DNA of 64,000 nt from an uncultured Erysipelotrichaceae bacterium. GTDB lineage: Bacteria > Bacillota_I > Bacilli_A > RFN20 > CAG-826. The notes under the pieces were generated by a model. It had not been told where the DNA came from. It was given only the letters and a program-made list of their open reading frames with translations, and ran no database searches. Location of the stretch: the NCBI GenBank assembly GCA_947166565.1, contig CAMVEL010000006.1:21356-85355 (forward strand), in the 5' to 3' direction. This document shows positions 1 through 8,117 of this stretch, in pieces; within the stretch, counting starts at the first letter, position 1; every line of letters starts with the position of its first letter. The translations under genes and the position numbers were made by a program.

Positions 1-416
1 ATAATCCCTATAATAGTAACGAATGATGTAATATAGCAAAACCAGGAATAAACCCTTTCTTTGTTAGAGGACTTTGCCAAATAATAAAAGACAATTGGGA
101 CAAAACTCGATAAGGCATCAGAGAAAAAAACAGAAAGAGGTATTTGGTTATAAGTGTAATGGACTATTGAAAAAATATTTAAAATAATAAAAAGATAGAC
201 GAGAATATCCAAACGACTCTTTGATTTGGCAAAAATAGTTTGAAATATAACTGGTAAAGATACAAAAATAATGACGAGACCACAAATCACTCCAATAGGG
301 AGATTAAGATAAAACATTCGAATGCAGTAAAACACTGTGCACAAAAAATATATAAGTGTCGACTTATCGTCTATTATTCTTTTGTTCTTCGTTTTTCTTT
401 TTGTGTTTAAACACAT
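1..416 (-). CDS. Polysaccharide polymerase-like (Wzy-type) membrane protein, N-terminal part
   Basis: An open frame starts with ATG at 416 and runs off the left edge, giving 138 codons with no stop. A Lys/Arg-rich first 17 residues (KRKTKNKR) are followed by several hydrophobic segments, at about residues 21-60, 70-88 and 95-138. Many short transmembrane helices with few conserved motifs, at the end of a glycosyltransferase operon, is the usual picture for a Wzy O-antigen/capsule polymerase or a flippase. Which of the two cannot be decided from this fragment. The start lies 4 bases after the stop of the WbsX-like gene, so it is translated from the same operon. The sequence is very AT-rich like its neighbours. 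Confidence 0.6.
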   Translation of the reverse strand, partial: MCLNTKRKTKNKRIIDDKSTLIYFLCTVFYCIRMFYLNLPIGVICGLVIIFVSLPVIFQTIFAKSKSRLDILVYLFIILNIFSIVHYTYNQIPLSVFFSDALSSFVPIVFYYLAKSSNKERVYSWFCYITSFVTIIGI

Positions 417-420
417 CACT

Positions 421-1515
421 TCATTCATTGTTAATAACCTTTTTTATCGTATTTAAATACCCATATTTGTTCTCTTCATCTGGTTCTAAGTAGCACCCTT
501 CACCCCACTCATTCCAAGCATTTACAAAAATAAATGAGTTTTCGCATGATAAATCATATGTTTTTTTAAAAAAGTCGCAAAACAACGTTGGGCTAGATTT
601 TACATAAATAGATCCTTTGTAGCCCCGTCTTGGAGTATTGTCCCACGAAGGAAAAATACCATAATAAACAGGCTTAAGATATTTTTTACGGAAGTTTTTG
701 CTCATTAATTTATACGCTTTATTCGTATCTTCGATTCTTTCAACAGTTTTCATTTTTTTAAAATGGTTGAAAAATAATCGAAGTGCAATCTTGGCGTTTC
801 TAAGAGTTTTGTCAAAAAAGCGCATGTTATATTTCATAGAATAGGTCGGTTCAAAATTGTAAAACGCATCAACATGAGATAGTCTGTCTTCAATCAAACC
901 ATTGCTGTTGCAAACCACTACATGAAGTCCTGGAAATCCATGTTTTTTTGCCAACATATCCCAGCACAAAAGCATCTCATCCAACTTCTCAATATTTTTG
1001 GAGCGATATATATTAATCATTGGTTTTCCATCGACCCTTATATACCTAATATCTTTAAAAAAATCTAAAAAGTAATTGAAGTGCTTCTCCCATTCTGCAT
1101 AGTCACCATATGTTTGTTCAACCAATGTCTCTTTATCAAGCCCGTACCAAGTTCTTGTCCACGACTCATTTGCCCAAACAAAACAAAAATTAATTTCAAT
1201 TTCTTTATGATCAAGCAAAATTCGTGCAGGTCTCTCCAACATCATTTTATCGTTTCCAAACCAATAATGATAAATAGCAAAACCGTATATACCATTTTCC
1301 TTAGCGAGCTTGCTTTGCCACATCCAAGTTTCTACCCCTTGATTGACCAAGTCATAATAATGATTATTCAACGGAATTTTTGGCTGCTTATGATTTTTAT
1401 AAAGTGGATGAGCTTTCATTACAGCCGTCCATTCTGTATACCCCTTCCCCCACCACTTATCATTTTCGGGAGTTTCGTGATATTGAGGAAGGTACAAAGC
1501 CAACACTTTTTTCAT
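421..1515 (-). CDS. WbsX-like glycosyltransferase (GH99-like domain)
   Basis: 364 residues. The start (MKKVLALYLPQYHETPEND, then WWGKGYTEW) is characteristic of the WbsX/GH99-like family found in O-antigen and capsule clusters, where it is annotated as a glycosyltransferase or as a glycan-processing enzyme with an endo-mannanase-like TIM barrel. Other family-like stretches are FCFVWANESWTRTW near residue 110 and FVNAWNEWGEGCYLEPD near residue 335, which carry the acidic residues expected at the active site. No signal peptide, so cytoplasmic. The start overlaps the upstream stop by ATGA. The reaction and sugar are unknown; the role in building the repeat unit is inferred from context. Confidence 0.85.
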   Translation of the reverse strand: MKKVLALYLPQYHETPENDKWWGKGYTEWTAVMKAHPLYKNHKQPKIPLNNHYYDLVNQGVETWMWQSKLAKENGIYGFAIYHYWFGNDKMMLERPARILLDHKEIEINFCFVWANESWTRTWYGLDKETLVEQTYGDYAEWEKHFNYFLDFFKDIRYIRVDGKPMINIYRSKNIEKLDEMLLCWDMLAKKHGFPGLHVVVCNSNGLIEDRLSHVDAFYNFEPTYSMKYNMRFFDKTLRNAKIALRLFFNHFKKMKTVERIEDTNKAYKLMSKNFRKKYLKPVYYGIFPSWDNTPRRGYKGSIYVKSSPTLFCDFFKKTYDLSCENSFIFVNAWNEWGEGCYLEPDEENKYGYLNTIKKVINNE

Positions 1516-2885
1516 TTTAACATCTCCTTATTAATTTCCGCTTGAAGAGAATCTAAATCAAAAACCTTCAAAATAAAAGGGTCTTGCAATGATGGAAATG
1601 TATCAAAAATCATTTTATCATTTTCATTAATGATTACAGCAATTGCTGATGATTTATTGTACTTTGCCTCAACTAGAATAGTTGATTTCCTTGCAACGCA
1701 AACAGAGTTAGTTATTGCATAGTTGAAATCATCACAGTATTCAATTTGGTCTTGAATCTCTTCGTAGTTATCTTTGCTATCTGCGGGATGCAACTTCAGT
1801 AAAATTGGACTTTTTGTAATCTCTAAAATCGATTTAACTATTTTAATATTTACAAATGGCTCTCTTGGTTCAGAAAAATAAACAATTTTATGGTCACTAT
1901 TCCCATTATCTACCGAAAACATCTTATGACAAACATCAGGCGAATAAACAAACTTTTCTTCTCGGTAAAAAAAGTTAAGATAATTAGCAGCAGTTTGCGA
2001 TGTACAATAAAAAATGTCGCCAGTAAAGCAATGGGGGAGAAAAAAACCATACTCTATTCCGTGTGGAATACAAATCAACTTACAATTGAATTTGCGACAA
2101 ACTCTTTCTTGTATTATCGCAAACCTATCTAAATTATCGCCTGTGTAACAGGTCTTGCCCTCAAAAAAAGAACAAAAACGGTTAAATATTTCTTCGTAGA
2201 ACGAAGTATGCAAGACTCTTTTCGAGTAAAACCTCAACGAATCAATGGCACAGTTTTCCCCATAGACATTAGTCACATAATTTTTTATTTTTTTAATTCG
2301 CCGAAATGACTTAAAAAAAGAGACAAACAATAGGCTGACTAATTCATTTCTCGAAAAATTAGACAAATATGACACCTTGTTAAAAAAGTTTTCATAAATT
2401 TTCTCAACGGTATCATCTTCTTTAAGTGCGCGAATCATCTTAATGTCTTGTTTTGCTCTAGAGACATAAAACGATTCATACTTCAAATGATTGCTAACAA
2501 TTGTTTTTCTTTTAATTATTTTTGAAAGTAGAAAAAATAAGGATGCTATATTGATGAACAAAAATCTTATTCTTACAATAATTTTTTTAAAGAATGAGGC
2601 ACGCCTTCCAACTACATCTTTTACAATGCTTTGTATTTTTGAATCGCAATTATAAGAATATATTTTATCGGGGTGGGACCCGGAAAATAATCCACTCAAC
2701 GCTACAGATTCATGAGCATATTTAATAAACAACTCGTTGATCTCATCGATATCTTCAAGCAAATATTTATCCTTATTGTTGGTAATGATGTTTTCAACGT
2801 TTTCATTATACAAATCCACTGTACTTATGTCTTTTCCGTCAACGCTTATATAATCTTTATAAATCGCAATTTTCATTTTTATCAT
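1512..2885 (-). CDS. Putative GT-B-type glycosyltransferase of the polysaccharide operon
   Basis: 457 residues, not confidently assigned. The C-terminal half has CIPHGIEYGF near residue 275 and LLKLHPADSKDNYEE near residue 355, followed by an S-rich stretch (TNSVCVARKSTILVEA). A His-Pro motif followed by a conserved Ser/Thr region is typical of the nucleotide-sugar site of polysialyltransferase-like and KpsC/CDP-glycerol-type GT-B enzymes. The N-terminal half is basic, with a hydrophobic run around residues 105-120 (RIRFLFINIASLFFLLSKI) that may contact the membrane. It starts inside the end of the upstream propeller gene (29-base overlap), and an alternative ATG lies 9 bases further in. Strongly AT-rich. 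Confidence 0.55.
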   Translation of the reverse strand: MIKMKIAIYKDYISVDGKDISTVDLYNENVENIITNNKDKYLLEDIDEINELFIKYAHESVALSGLFSGSHPDKIYSYNCDSKIQSIVKDVVGRRASFFKKIIVRIRFLFINIASLFFLLSKIIKRKTIVSNHLKYESFYVSRAKQDIKMIRALKEDDTVEKIYENFFNKVSYLSNFSRNELVSLLFVSFFKSFRRIKKIKNYVTNVYGENCAIDSLRFYSKRVLHTSFYEEIFNRFCSFFEGKTCYTGDNLDRFAIIQERVCRKFNCKLICIPHGIEYGFFLPHCFTGDIFYCTSQTAANYLNFFYREEKFVYSPDVCHKMFSVDNGNSDHKIVYFSEPREPFVNIKIVKSILEITKSPILLKLHPADSKDNYEEIQDQIEYCDDFNYAITNSVCVARKSTILVEAKYNKSSAIAVIINENDKMIFDTFPSLQDPFILKVFDLDSLQAEINKEMLK

Positions 2886-3951
2886 TTCCGTTCATTTTTA
2901 TAAAAACAGTTTTCCCGTCATAGTTGTGGACGGATCTAAAATACACTAATAGGTATTTGTTTTTTTCTTGCAAAGGAAAGTTAGCATAGCCAAATTGAAA
3001 AAGTCCATATGGCAAGCAATCTTTTTTAGCCTTAAAAATAATTTTTGTATTAGAACCATCGAAACTATAAACACAGACGTCATTACTATTAATGCCTGAG
3101 CCTCGTTTTGTGGAGAGCATATACGAGACCATATTTGAATGATCATAGTCTGGTTCTACTTCAGTTGAAAAATAACACATGTTACCGATTTTTATTCCAT
3201 AAATTGATGAACCATTAATGGAACAAATATCAGCGCATAAAGCATTTTCTTTGCCAACAATTATCTCACACAATCTGTTTGGCTTATCTGGATAATCAGT
3301 GCACGAATATAATTTGTCATTTAAAAAAAACAAATGGCAACATCTAAACGGGGTTTCCTTCCCGAACAACGGTTTCACTTCCCGAGTCATAAAATCAGCA
3401 GACCAAATGTTTGCTGCATCATCATAGTCGCCAGTGAGAATAAATACATTGTCATTATGGCGATCATGAACTATTGAATGAACATGATTTACAGTACCTT
3501 CTCCAAAAGTATAAATGCATGACCATTTTTTTCCATTTGAGCTGAACAATATCTCCACAGCATGTCTTTGATCATTGTTTGGATACTGTCCAAAATAAAA
3601 ACCATCTTTACATTTTTTTGATCCGCTAATATATACAATATTTAAAGGAGGTCTTTCACTTTTTTTAAAATACGTAACGGTATATGTCTTTTCTATCAAA
3701 TTAATCGAATATAATGCGTTTTTGAAACTAAAAACAAAGATGTTTTTTGCCAAAACATAAGACCTAATGTCAACCCTTAGTAGCCTTCTAAAAACATTGA
3801 ATAGACATAATATACGCTGAAAAATGTTCAACTTAAGTCGTATTGTCATAGTTTCTTTATCAAAAAGCGCATGTACTTTTAGACCTTTTTGATAAATTGA
3901 CAAATTTGATTGAAACAAAAGATAATGTTTACGCGAAATATAATAATCCAT
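2857..3951 (-). CDS. Sialidase/BNR-like beta-propeller protein of unknown function
   Basis: 364 residues, no recognised family. The central part (about 100-300) alternates short beta-like strands with polar turns and contains a degenerate Asp-box, SSNGKKWS near residue 137, as in sialidase/BNR six-bladed propellers. The arginine triad and Tyr/Glu pair of true sialidases are not evident. There is no signal peptide, so it is predicted cytoplasmic, which is odd for a hydrolase. It is enclosed in the glycosyltransferase operon, starting 1 base after the preceding stop and overlapping the next gene by 29 bases, so a role in glycan assembly is likely but unproven. Confidence 0.5.
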   Translation of the reverse strand: MDYYISRKHYLLFQSNLSIYQKGLKVHALFDKETMTIRLKLNIFQRILCLFNVFRRLLRVDIRSYVLAKNIFVFSFKNALYSINLIEKTYTVTYFKKSERPPLNIVYISGSKKCKDGFYFGQYPNNDQRHAVEILFSSNGKKWSCIYTFGEGTVNHVHSIVHDRHNDNVFILTGDYDDAANIWSADFMTREVKPLFGKETPFRCCHLFFLNDKLYSCTDYPDKPNRLCEIIVGKENALCADICSINGSSIYGIKIGNMCYFSTEVEPDYDHSNMVSYMLSTKRGSGINSNDVCVYSFDGSNTKIIFKAKKDCLPYGLFQFGYANFPLQEKNKYLLVYFRSVHNYDGKTVFIKMNGNDKNENCDL

Positions 3952-3952
3952 G

Positions 3953-5137
3953 TTATTTAGACATATTGTCTAATCCTTTGCGAATTAGATTTTCCTTATC
4001 AAAATTTAAATGGTAATAAATTGATGAATTCTCTCCTAATAAATGGAGATTTTGATCTATGAGAAAAGCTATCGCAGCACATAGTTTTTGAGCATTTCCT
4101 ATCTCACAGCATAAGCCACATTTTGCTTCTTCAATTATTCTTTTAGTCTCGCCTGAAGCCGATGCAAGAATAGGCATTCCACACGCCATATAACTTTGAA
4201 GCTTAGCAGGAATAGTTTTCTCAAATAAAGGGTTATCCATGAAGGAAATAAAAGCAGCGTCGCATGCACATAACAATACGGGTATTCTTTCAGCAGGTTG
4301 ACGATTTATAAAAATGAACTTGTCCTTTACATCCTCTGTTTCTTTGATTAATTGTTCCTTATATCTACCATCGCCAACTATAACAAAGCAAATGTCATTA
4401 TTAACAAGTTTTGCTACTTTCGGCAATATGTCCAGCCCTTGAGCAGTTCCGACATTTCCCGTAAATATAATCTTAAAACGACCATCTTTAGGTATTTCTG
4501 GCGGATTAGGATTGTCTACAGGTTTATAAATCTCTTCAGCATATTGAGGCCAATAGATAACTTTTTCTTTATCCTCTACTCTTTCCTGAATAGCTTTTAC
4601 AAAACTTGGTGATGTAGCAAATATCTTTGTGCATCTTTTGTAAATCTTATCAGTCATCTTTTGATAGTGGTTCAATATATGTTTGTTATGAATTCCACCA
4701 ACTACTTCCAAGTTCTCAGGCCATAGGTCTTGCACATATAGATAGTTCGGTATTTTTCTTCTTTTAGAAAACCATTTGCCAATTAACGCCTGAGTCATAG
4801 GCGACACTTCAAACGTGAATATTAAATCAGGTTTTAAGCTTGTAAAAGTTTTCCAAAACCAGCCAGACCAAACAAACGAATAATAATTTAATATTAATCT
4901 AATAGATGAATGGCCCCTAGATATGATTGGAATTCGAATAATATCTATACCTTTCCAGGTGTCTTTTCTTTTTTTGAACCATCCATAGCCTTTATAAAAC
5001 TTCCCTTCGGGATAATTAGGAATGCCTGTTAGAACAGTTACTTTGTGTCCTCTTTTGATCCACTCTTGGCATATATCATTAATCCTAAATGGTTCTGGAT
5101 AGAAATATTGAGATATGACAAGAATGTGTTTACTCAT
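3953..5137 (-). CDS. Family 4 glycosyltransferase (WcaI/WbuB-like)
   Basis: 394 residues with GT-B organisation. The N-terminus (ILVISQYFYPEPFRINDICQ, RGHKVTVLTGIPNYPEG) matches the acceptor domain of WcaI/WbuB-type enzymes of colanic acid and fucosamine O-antigen pathways. The C-terminal GT4 domain has FTGNVGTAQGLDILPK near residue 230 and the E-x7-E-like region FEKTIPAKLQSYMACGMPILAS near residue 310, which binds the nucleotide sugar. It should transfer a sugar from a nucleotide donor to the lipid-linked intermediate on the inner face of the membrane. It overlaps the SDR gene upstream by ATGA. Donor and acceptor are unknown. Confidence 0.85.
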   Translation of the reverse strand: MSKHILVISQYFYPEPFRINDICQEWIKRGHKVTVLTGIPNYPEGKFYKGYGWFKKRKDTWKGIDIIRIPIISRGHSSIRLILNYYSFVWSGWFWKTFTSLKPDLIFTFEVSPMTQALIGKWFSKRRKIPNYLYVQDLWPENLEVVGGIHNKHILNHYQKMTDKIYKRCTKIFATSPSFVKAIQERVEDKEKVIYWPQYAEEIYKPVDNPNPPEIPKDGRFKIIFTGNVGTAQGLDILPKVAKLVNNDICFVIVGDGRYKEQLIKETEDVKDKFIFINRQPAERIPVLLCACDAAFISFMDNPLFEKTIPAKLQSYMACGMPILASASGETKRIIEEAKCGLCCEIGNAQKLCAAIAFLIDQNLHLLGENSSIYYHLNFDKENLIRKGLDNMSK

Positions 5138-6009
5138 ATTTTTTCCGTTTCCTTAATGCTTTCTTCCAGACTAAATTTTCTATAATTTGTTTTATATTCG
5201 CTCATGGATTGGTCGTAGCTGAGATTACCAAAAGCCTTATTCACCAAACCAGTAAACAAACTAAATACTTTAAGTAGCCAACCAAATCCTTTTATTAAAT
5301 GAACCTTTTTTCCATTAACTTCGCCAATCATCTTTACTAATTCGCTGGTATTTGAATATTCTGCATTCTGCGGCCAAAAGATTCCTTGCTCTTCGTTTTC
5401 GATCATCAATCTTACAAACTCGACTAAGTTTCCAATGTAAAGCATAGAGCGTTCATTTTTGACATATGGGAAGAATTTCATTTTCTTAGCAAACTTTTCA
5501 AGTTGAGGAAAATTGCCTTTGCTTCCTTTGCCATAAATCATAGGCGGCCTTAATACGCACACCTTAAATGTGTCGTCTTGTAACGGAAGAATGCCAAGCT
5601 CTGCTTGAACTTTAGAGTCTCCATAACAATTAGCTGGATTTGTTGGCGTATCTTTTGTGATGACTTTCTTTTTTCCGATCTTCCCGCTATCGCCATAAAC
5701 AATGGCAGAAGACATAAAAATAAACTGTCTTACACCATCGGCTTTTGCTTTCTTTGCGGTTTCGATAGTCAAATCGGTGTTTACACTTCTATAAAGTTTT
5801 TCTTTTTCTGCTGATATTTTGCCACTATCACTATGGGCAATTCCCGCCACGTGATAAACAACATCATATCCAGCAAAACTCTTTTCTCTCCAAGAGCCAT
5901 CAATCATATCAATTGTATCCACCTGATATTCTTCTGGCCATTGGATCATGTATTTTTCAAAGGAAGTGCCAATATACGAATTTGCACCTGTGATTAAGAT
6001 CTTTTTCAT
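5134..6009 (-). CDS. Extended SDR NAD-dependent epimerase/dehydratase (nucleotide sugar)
   Basis: 291 residues. The N-terminal Rossmann motif ILITGANSYIGTSFEKYM and the active-site YGDSKVQAE (Tyr and Lys of YxxxK) near residue 127, with an upstream SSAIVYG serine, define an extended short-chain dehydrogenase. It most resembles the group that finishes UDP-sugars such as UDP-GalNAc, UDP-QuiNAc or UDP-FucNAc. Its ATGA coupling to the initiating transferase gene downstream of PglD suggests it makes the first-sugar donor. A reductase making UDP-QuiNAc from the 4-keto product of the CapD-like enzyme of this locus would fit, but that is inference. Confidence 0.8.
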   Translation of the reverse strand: MKKILITGANSYIGTSFEKYMIQWPEEYQVDTIDMIDGSWREKSFAGYDVVYHVAGIAHSDSGKISAEKEKLYRSVNTDLTIETAKKAKADGVRQFIFMSSAIVYGDSGKIGKKKVITKDTPTNPANCYGDSKVQAELGILPLQDDTFKVCVLRPPMIYGKGSKGNFPQLEKFAKKMKFFPYVKNERSMLYIGNLVEFVRLMIENEEQGIFWPQNAEYSNTSELVKMIGEVNGKKVHLIKGFGWLLKVFSLFTGLVNKAFGNLSYDQSMSEYKTNYRKFSLEESIKETEKI

Positions 6010-6650
6010 TTGGCTTCTTCCTGTTCTTTTTTCTCTTTCTCTAATTCACCAGTTCCACCTTCAACAACGCCTTCGTGTTTGAATACACTAAATGCAGTTC
6101 GAAATAGCAAACCAATGTCGTAGAAAAATCCTCTCTTCTCAACATATTCACCATCAAATTTGGCTTTAACTGGTATTTCTAATTCATCTCTACCGCTGAT
6201 TTGAGCAAGACCTGTTAAACCAGGCTTTACATCATTTGCGTGGTATTTATCTCTCTCAGCAATTAAATCGTCCTGATTCCAAAGAGCTGGTCTAGGACCG
6301 ACAAAGCTCATCTTTCCGGAAAGGATATTGAATAGCTGAGGAAGCTCGTCTATTGATGTCTTTCTAATAAAACCGCCAACCTTGGTAATGTGCGATGTCG
6401 CATTACCTAGTTGATGGGTTGGTGCGTTTGGATCCGTATCAGTAAACATCGAACGGAATTTAAGTATTTTGAATATCTTCTTGTTCTTGCCTATTCGATC
6501 TTGTTTAAAGAACACCGGACCTTTTGAGTCTATTTTGATTGCTATAGCCACTATCAGCATTGGTAAAGCCAAAATAATAATGGCTAGCAATGAGCAAAAT
6601 ATATCAAAACATCGCTTAAAAAATGAATATATCGGTTTTTTCTTCATCAC
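6006..6650 (-). CDS. Initiating sugar-phosphate transferase (PglC/WcaJ family)
   Basis: 214 residues. It has the single hydrophobic re-entrant helix (about 12-36) and core of the bacterial sugar transferase family: GPVFFKQDRIGKN, ILKFRSM, SIDELPQLFNILSGKMSFVGPRP and the C-terminal LTGLAQISGRD. This is the short PglC-like form without the N-terminal five-helix domain. It transfers sugar-1-phosphate from a UDP-sugar to undecaprenyl phosphate, the first membrane step. It overlaps the PglD-like gene by ATGA. The C-terminus is Glu/Lys-rich. A second family member lies at 11739-12362. Confidence 0.92.
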   Translation of the reverse strand: MMKKKPIYSFFKRCFDIFCSLLAIIILALPMLIVAIAIKIDSKGPVFFKQDRIGKNKKIFKILKFRSMFTDTDPNAPTHQLGNATSHITKVGGFIRKTSIDELPQLFNILSGKMSFVGPRPALWNQDDLIAERDKYHANDVKPGLTGLAQISGRDELEIPVKAKFDGEYVEKRGFFYDIGLLFRTAFSVFKHEGVVEGGTGELEKEKKEQEEAK

Positions 6651-7162
6651 TCGCTAAACTCCCAATTATCAGGTTTCGTGACCCTTGTGATCACTTGGCC
6701 ATAATTTAAATGCATTTTTTCAGGCACTACGGCATCTGCACCAACAACGGCGTTACAATCGATGTGGCAGCCTTGTTTGACTACCGCATTATGATTGACC
6801 GCCGCTCCTGCGGAGACGATCGTACCCTTCTCGACTTTGGCGTTTGCATTGATTACAGCCATCGGCTCAACAATACAGCCCAATTCTATCTTCGCTGATG
6901 GAGAGACGAACGCTTGAGGACTAATCAAAGTCGGAATCTCAAATCCCACTTCAACCAATTTTTCGATCCAAGCAAGTCTCGCTTCATTATTCCCAATAGC
7001 CACGATTACTTGGTATTCACCAACGAACTTCTTGAATTCTTCAAATTTCCCAATTGCAACACTTGAGTTGTCGTCAAGAAAATCTATCGTCGTATATTTG
7101 TTTCGTGCCAGTTCTTTGACTAATTGCCCATATTCACCGGCACCCAATATCAAAAGTTTCAT
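6647..7162 (-). CDS. PglD/NeuD-like acyltransferase (left-handed beta-helix)
   Basis: 171 residues from the ATG at 7162, chosen because AGGAAAGG lies just upstream and the family begins MKLLILGAGEYGQ; the open frame extends 11 codons further. The N-terminal part is a Rossmann-like sugar-nucleotide domain (GAGEYGQLVKELA, DDNSSV). The C-terminal part has hexapeptide repeats (VSPSAKIELGCIVEPMAVI, KGTIVSAGAAVNHNAVVKQG). Such enzymes N- or O-acetylate amino sugars such as UDP-bacillosamine precursors or sialic acid. First gene of the downstream operon, after the structured leader. Confidence 0.85.
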   Translation of the reverse strand: MKLLILGAGEYGQLVKELARNKYTTIDFLDDNSSVAIGKFEEFKKFVGEYQVIVAIGNNEARLAWIEKLVEVGFEIPTLISPQAFVSPSAKIELGCIVEPMAVINANAKVEKGTIVSAGAAVNHNAVVKQGCHIDCNAVVGADAVVPEKMHLNYGQVITRVTKPDNWEFSE

Positions 7163-7195
7163 ATGAGCCTTTCCTATTTCTAACTCGCCCTGCAT

Positions 7196-7493
7196 AAATA
7201 TCCATGAGGGTTTCTAGTTCTATTCTCGATTTGTAGCGGATTCGATACGGCGCAACGTTTTTAACATTTCTTTAACATCCAGGGCCTTGAACCCTCGCAT
7301 TCATTCAGATTTACCACGCTAATTTGGGTTCAAAATGTAACGCCCTATTGTACAAAAGTTTTGCGTGCGTTACACGCTTTGCAACAGTGGACATGGAAAC
7401 CTTGCGCTTGTCCGTTTTCAGCTATAAAAAGATAAAAAATCGATTGGTTCGGGGACTTATAGAGGTATTTTTGGTCTAAAAACACCTTGTCAA
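7196..7493 (-). promoter_or_regulatory. Promoter candidate and structured leader of the polysaccharide operon
   Basis: No gene is seen here. A TTGACA box lies at 7493-7488 (minus); its -10 is unclear (AAATAC at 17 bp, or a TATAAG further down). Downstream the minus-strand RNA could form GGACA/TGTCC (7413-7389), GCGTG/CACGC (7377-7363) and two mutually exclusive stems that share the same bases: GGGTTCAA... with TTGAACCC (7333-7326 with 7294-7287), or AGGG/CCCT (7295-7281). A leader with competing hairpins directly downstream of a LoaP gene is what a processive antitermination target would look like. Interpretation is inference. Confidence 0.4.
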
Positions 7494-7521
7494 AAAAACG
7501 GAAAAACCGCTAGAACACAAT

Positions 7522-7604
7522 AGGCGTTCATGCAAATCATGTTATCAGATGATTTAAGAGTCAATTCGCTTCAATATGATTTGCGTATATCAATAGGAAC
7601 GCCT
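7522..7604. repeat. Nested two-part inverted repeat
   Basis: AGGCGTTC (7522-7529) pairs with GAACGCCT (7597-7604), and inside it GCAAATCAT (7532-7540) pairs with ATGATTTGC (7576-7584). Both arms are perfect, separated by an AT-rich 35-base centre. CAATAGG also recurs directly next to both outer arms. It could be a cruciform, a regulator site or the scar of a recombination event. Confidence 0.6.
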
Positions 7605-7649
7605 TCAGCTTGACGGAGGACAAATATTTTTGAAAGAGATGCTATATAT

Positions 7650-7874
7650 TTGAACTCCGAAGTCTGTATGGATCCTAAAGAACTGAGGAAGCTCACCAAA
7701 GACATCCGTGACGTCGCGCCATTCATCCTCGAACATATCCGCGCCTTTGAAGGAAACGGTATTGTCTTCCCCGCCTCCCAAAACCACTTCCATGGATATA
7801 TCCCCTCCACCAATCTCGATCATCATCTCGGTAATCGATTGAAATGGATGGATATTCTTAATAAATCAGTTTGA
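7650..7874 (+). CDS. Small hypothetical protein (possible remnant)
   Basis: A 74-codon frame (TTG at 7650; ATG at 7668 gives 68 codons) with no recognised family: MDPKELRKLTKDIRDVAPF and then LEHIRAFEGNGIVFPASQN. Codon choice (ATC, CTC, GAC, TTC) resembles real genes of this window more than its antisense frame does, but no good ribosome binding site is seen. It is the only plus-strand candidate in the polysaccharide locus and is followed by an inverted repeat, TTTGACGAT/ATCGTCAAA, near 7870-7902. It may be the end of a decayed gene. Confidence 0.3.
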   Translation: MNSEVCMDPKELRKLTKDIRDVAPFILEHIRAFEGNGIVFPASQNHFHGYIPSTNLDHHLGNRLKWMDILNKSV

Positions 7875-8100
7875 CGATAGATCGCATAAACCATCGTCAA
7901 AAGAAATCATGCTTGTGTTGATATGAACCGCCCAATCGTTAGATAAAACCATGGTGGATTCATCTATATTATTAACGGATAAAGCCTTCTCCTCGCTAGA
8001 AGCCTTATTCAAGATGGTTCCTTTAGGAGACGATTCGTTAAGTAAGAACGCGGAAAACGCTCTCAATGTTAGGACCGAAACGTCAATGTTGAAGATTATC
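7866..8100 (-). pseudogene. Coding-like fragment between loaP and the operon leader
   Basis: Between a stop near 8100 and a stop at 7866 the minus strand is open for about 77 codons (FNIDVSVLTLRAFSAFLLNE, later NNIDESTMVLSNDWAVHI) with host-like codon use but no start codon with a ribosome binding site; only a TTG at 8066 is available. No family recognised. It looks like the C-terminal remnant of a gene that once followed loaP. Confidence 0.3.
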
Positions 8101-8117
8101 GATTAGGTCCTACTTAT

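Noticed and set aside
7522..7604. Integron attC site
   Set aside because: The arms do not have the RYYYAAC/GTTRRRY core orientation and no integrase or cassette array is near.
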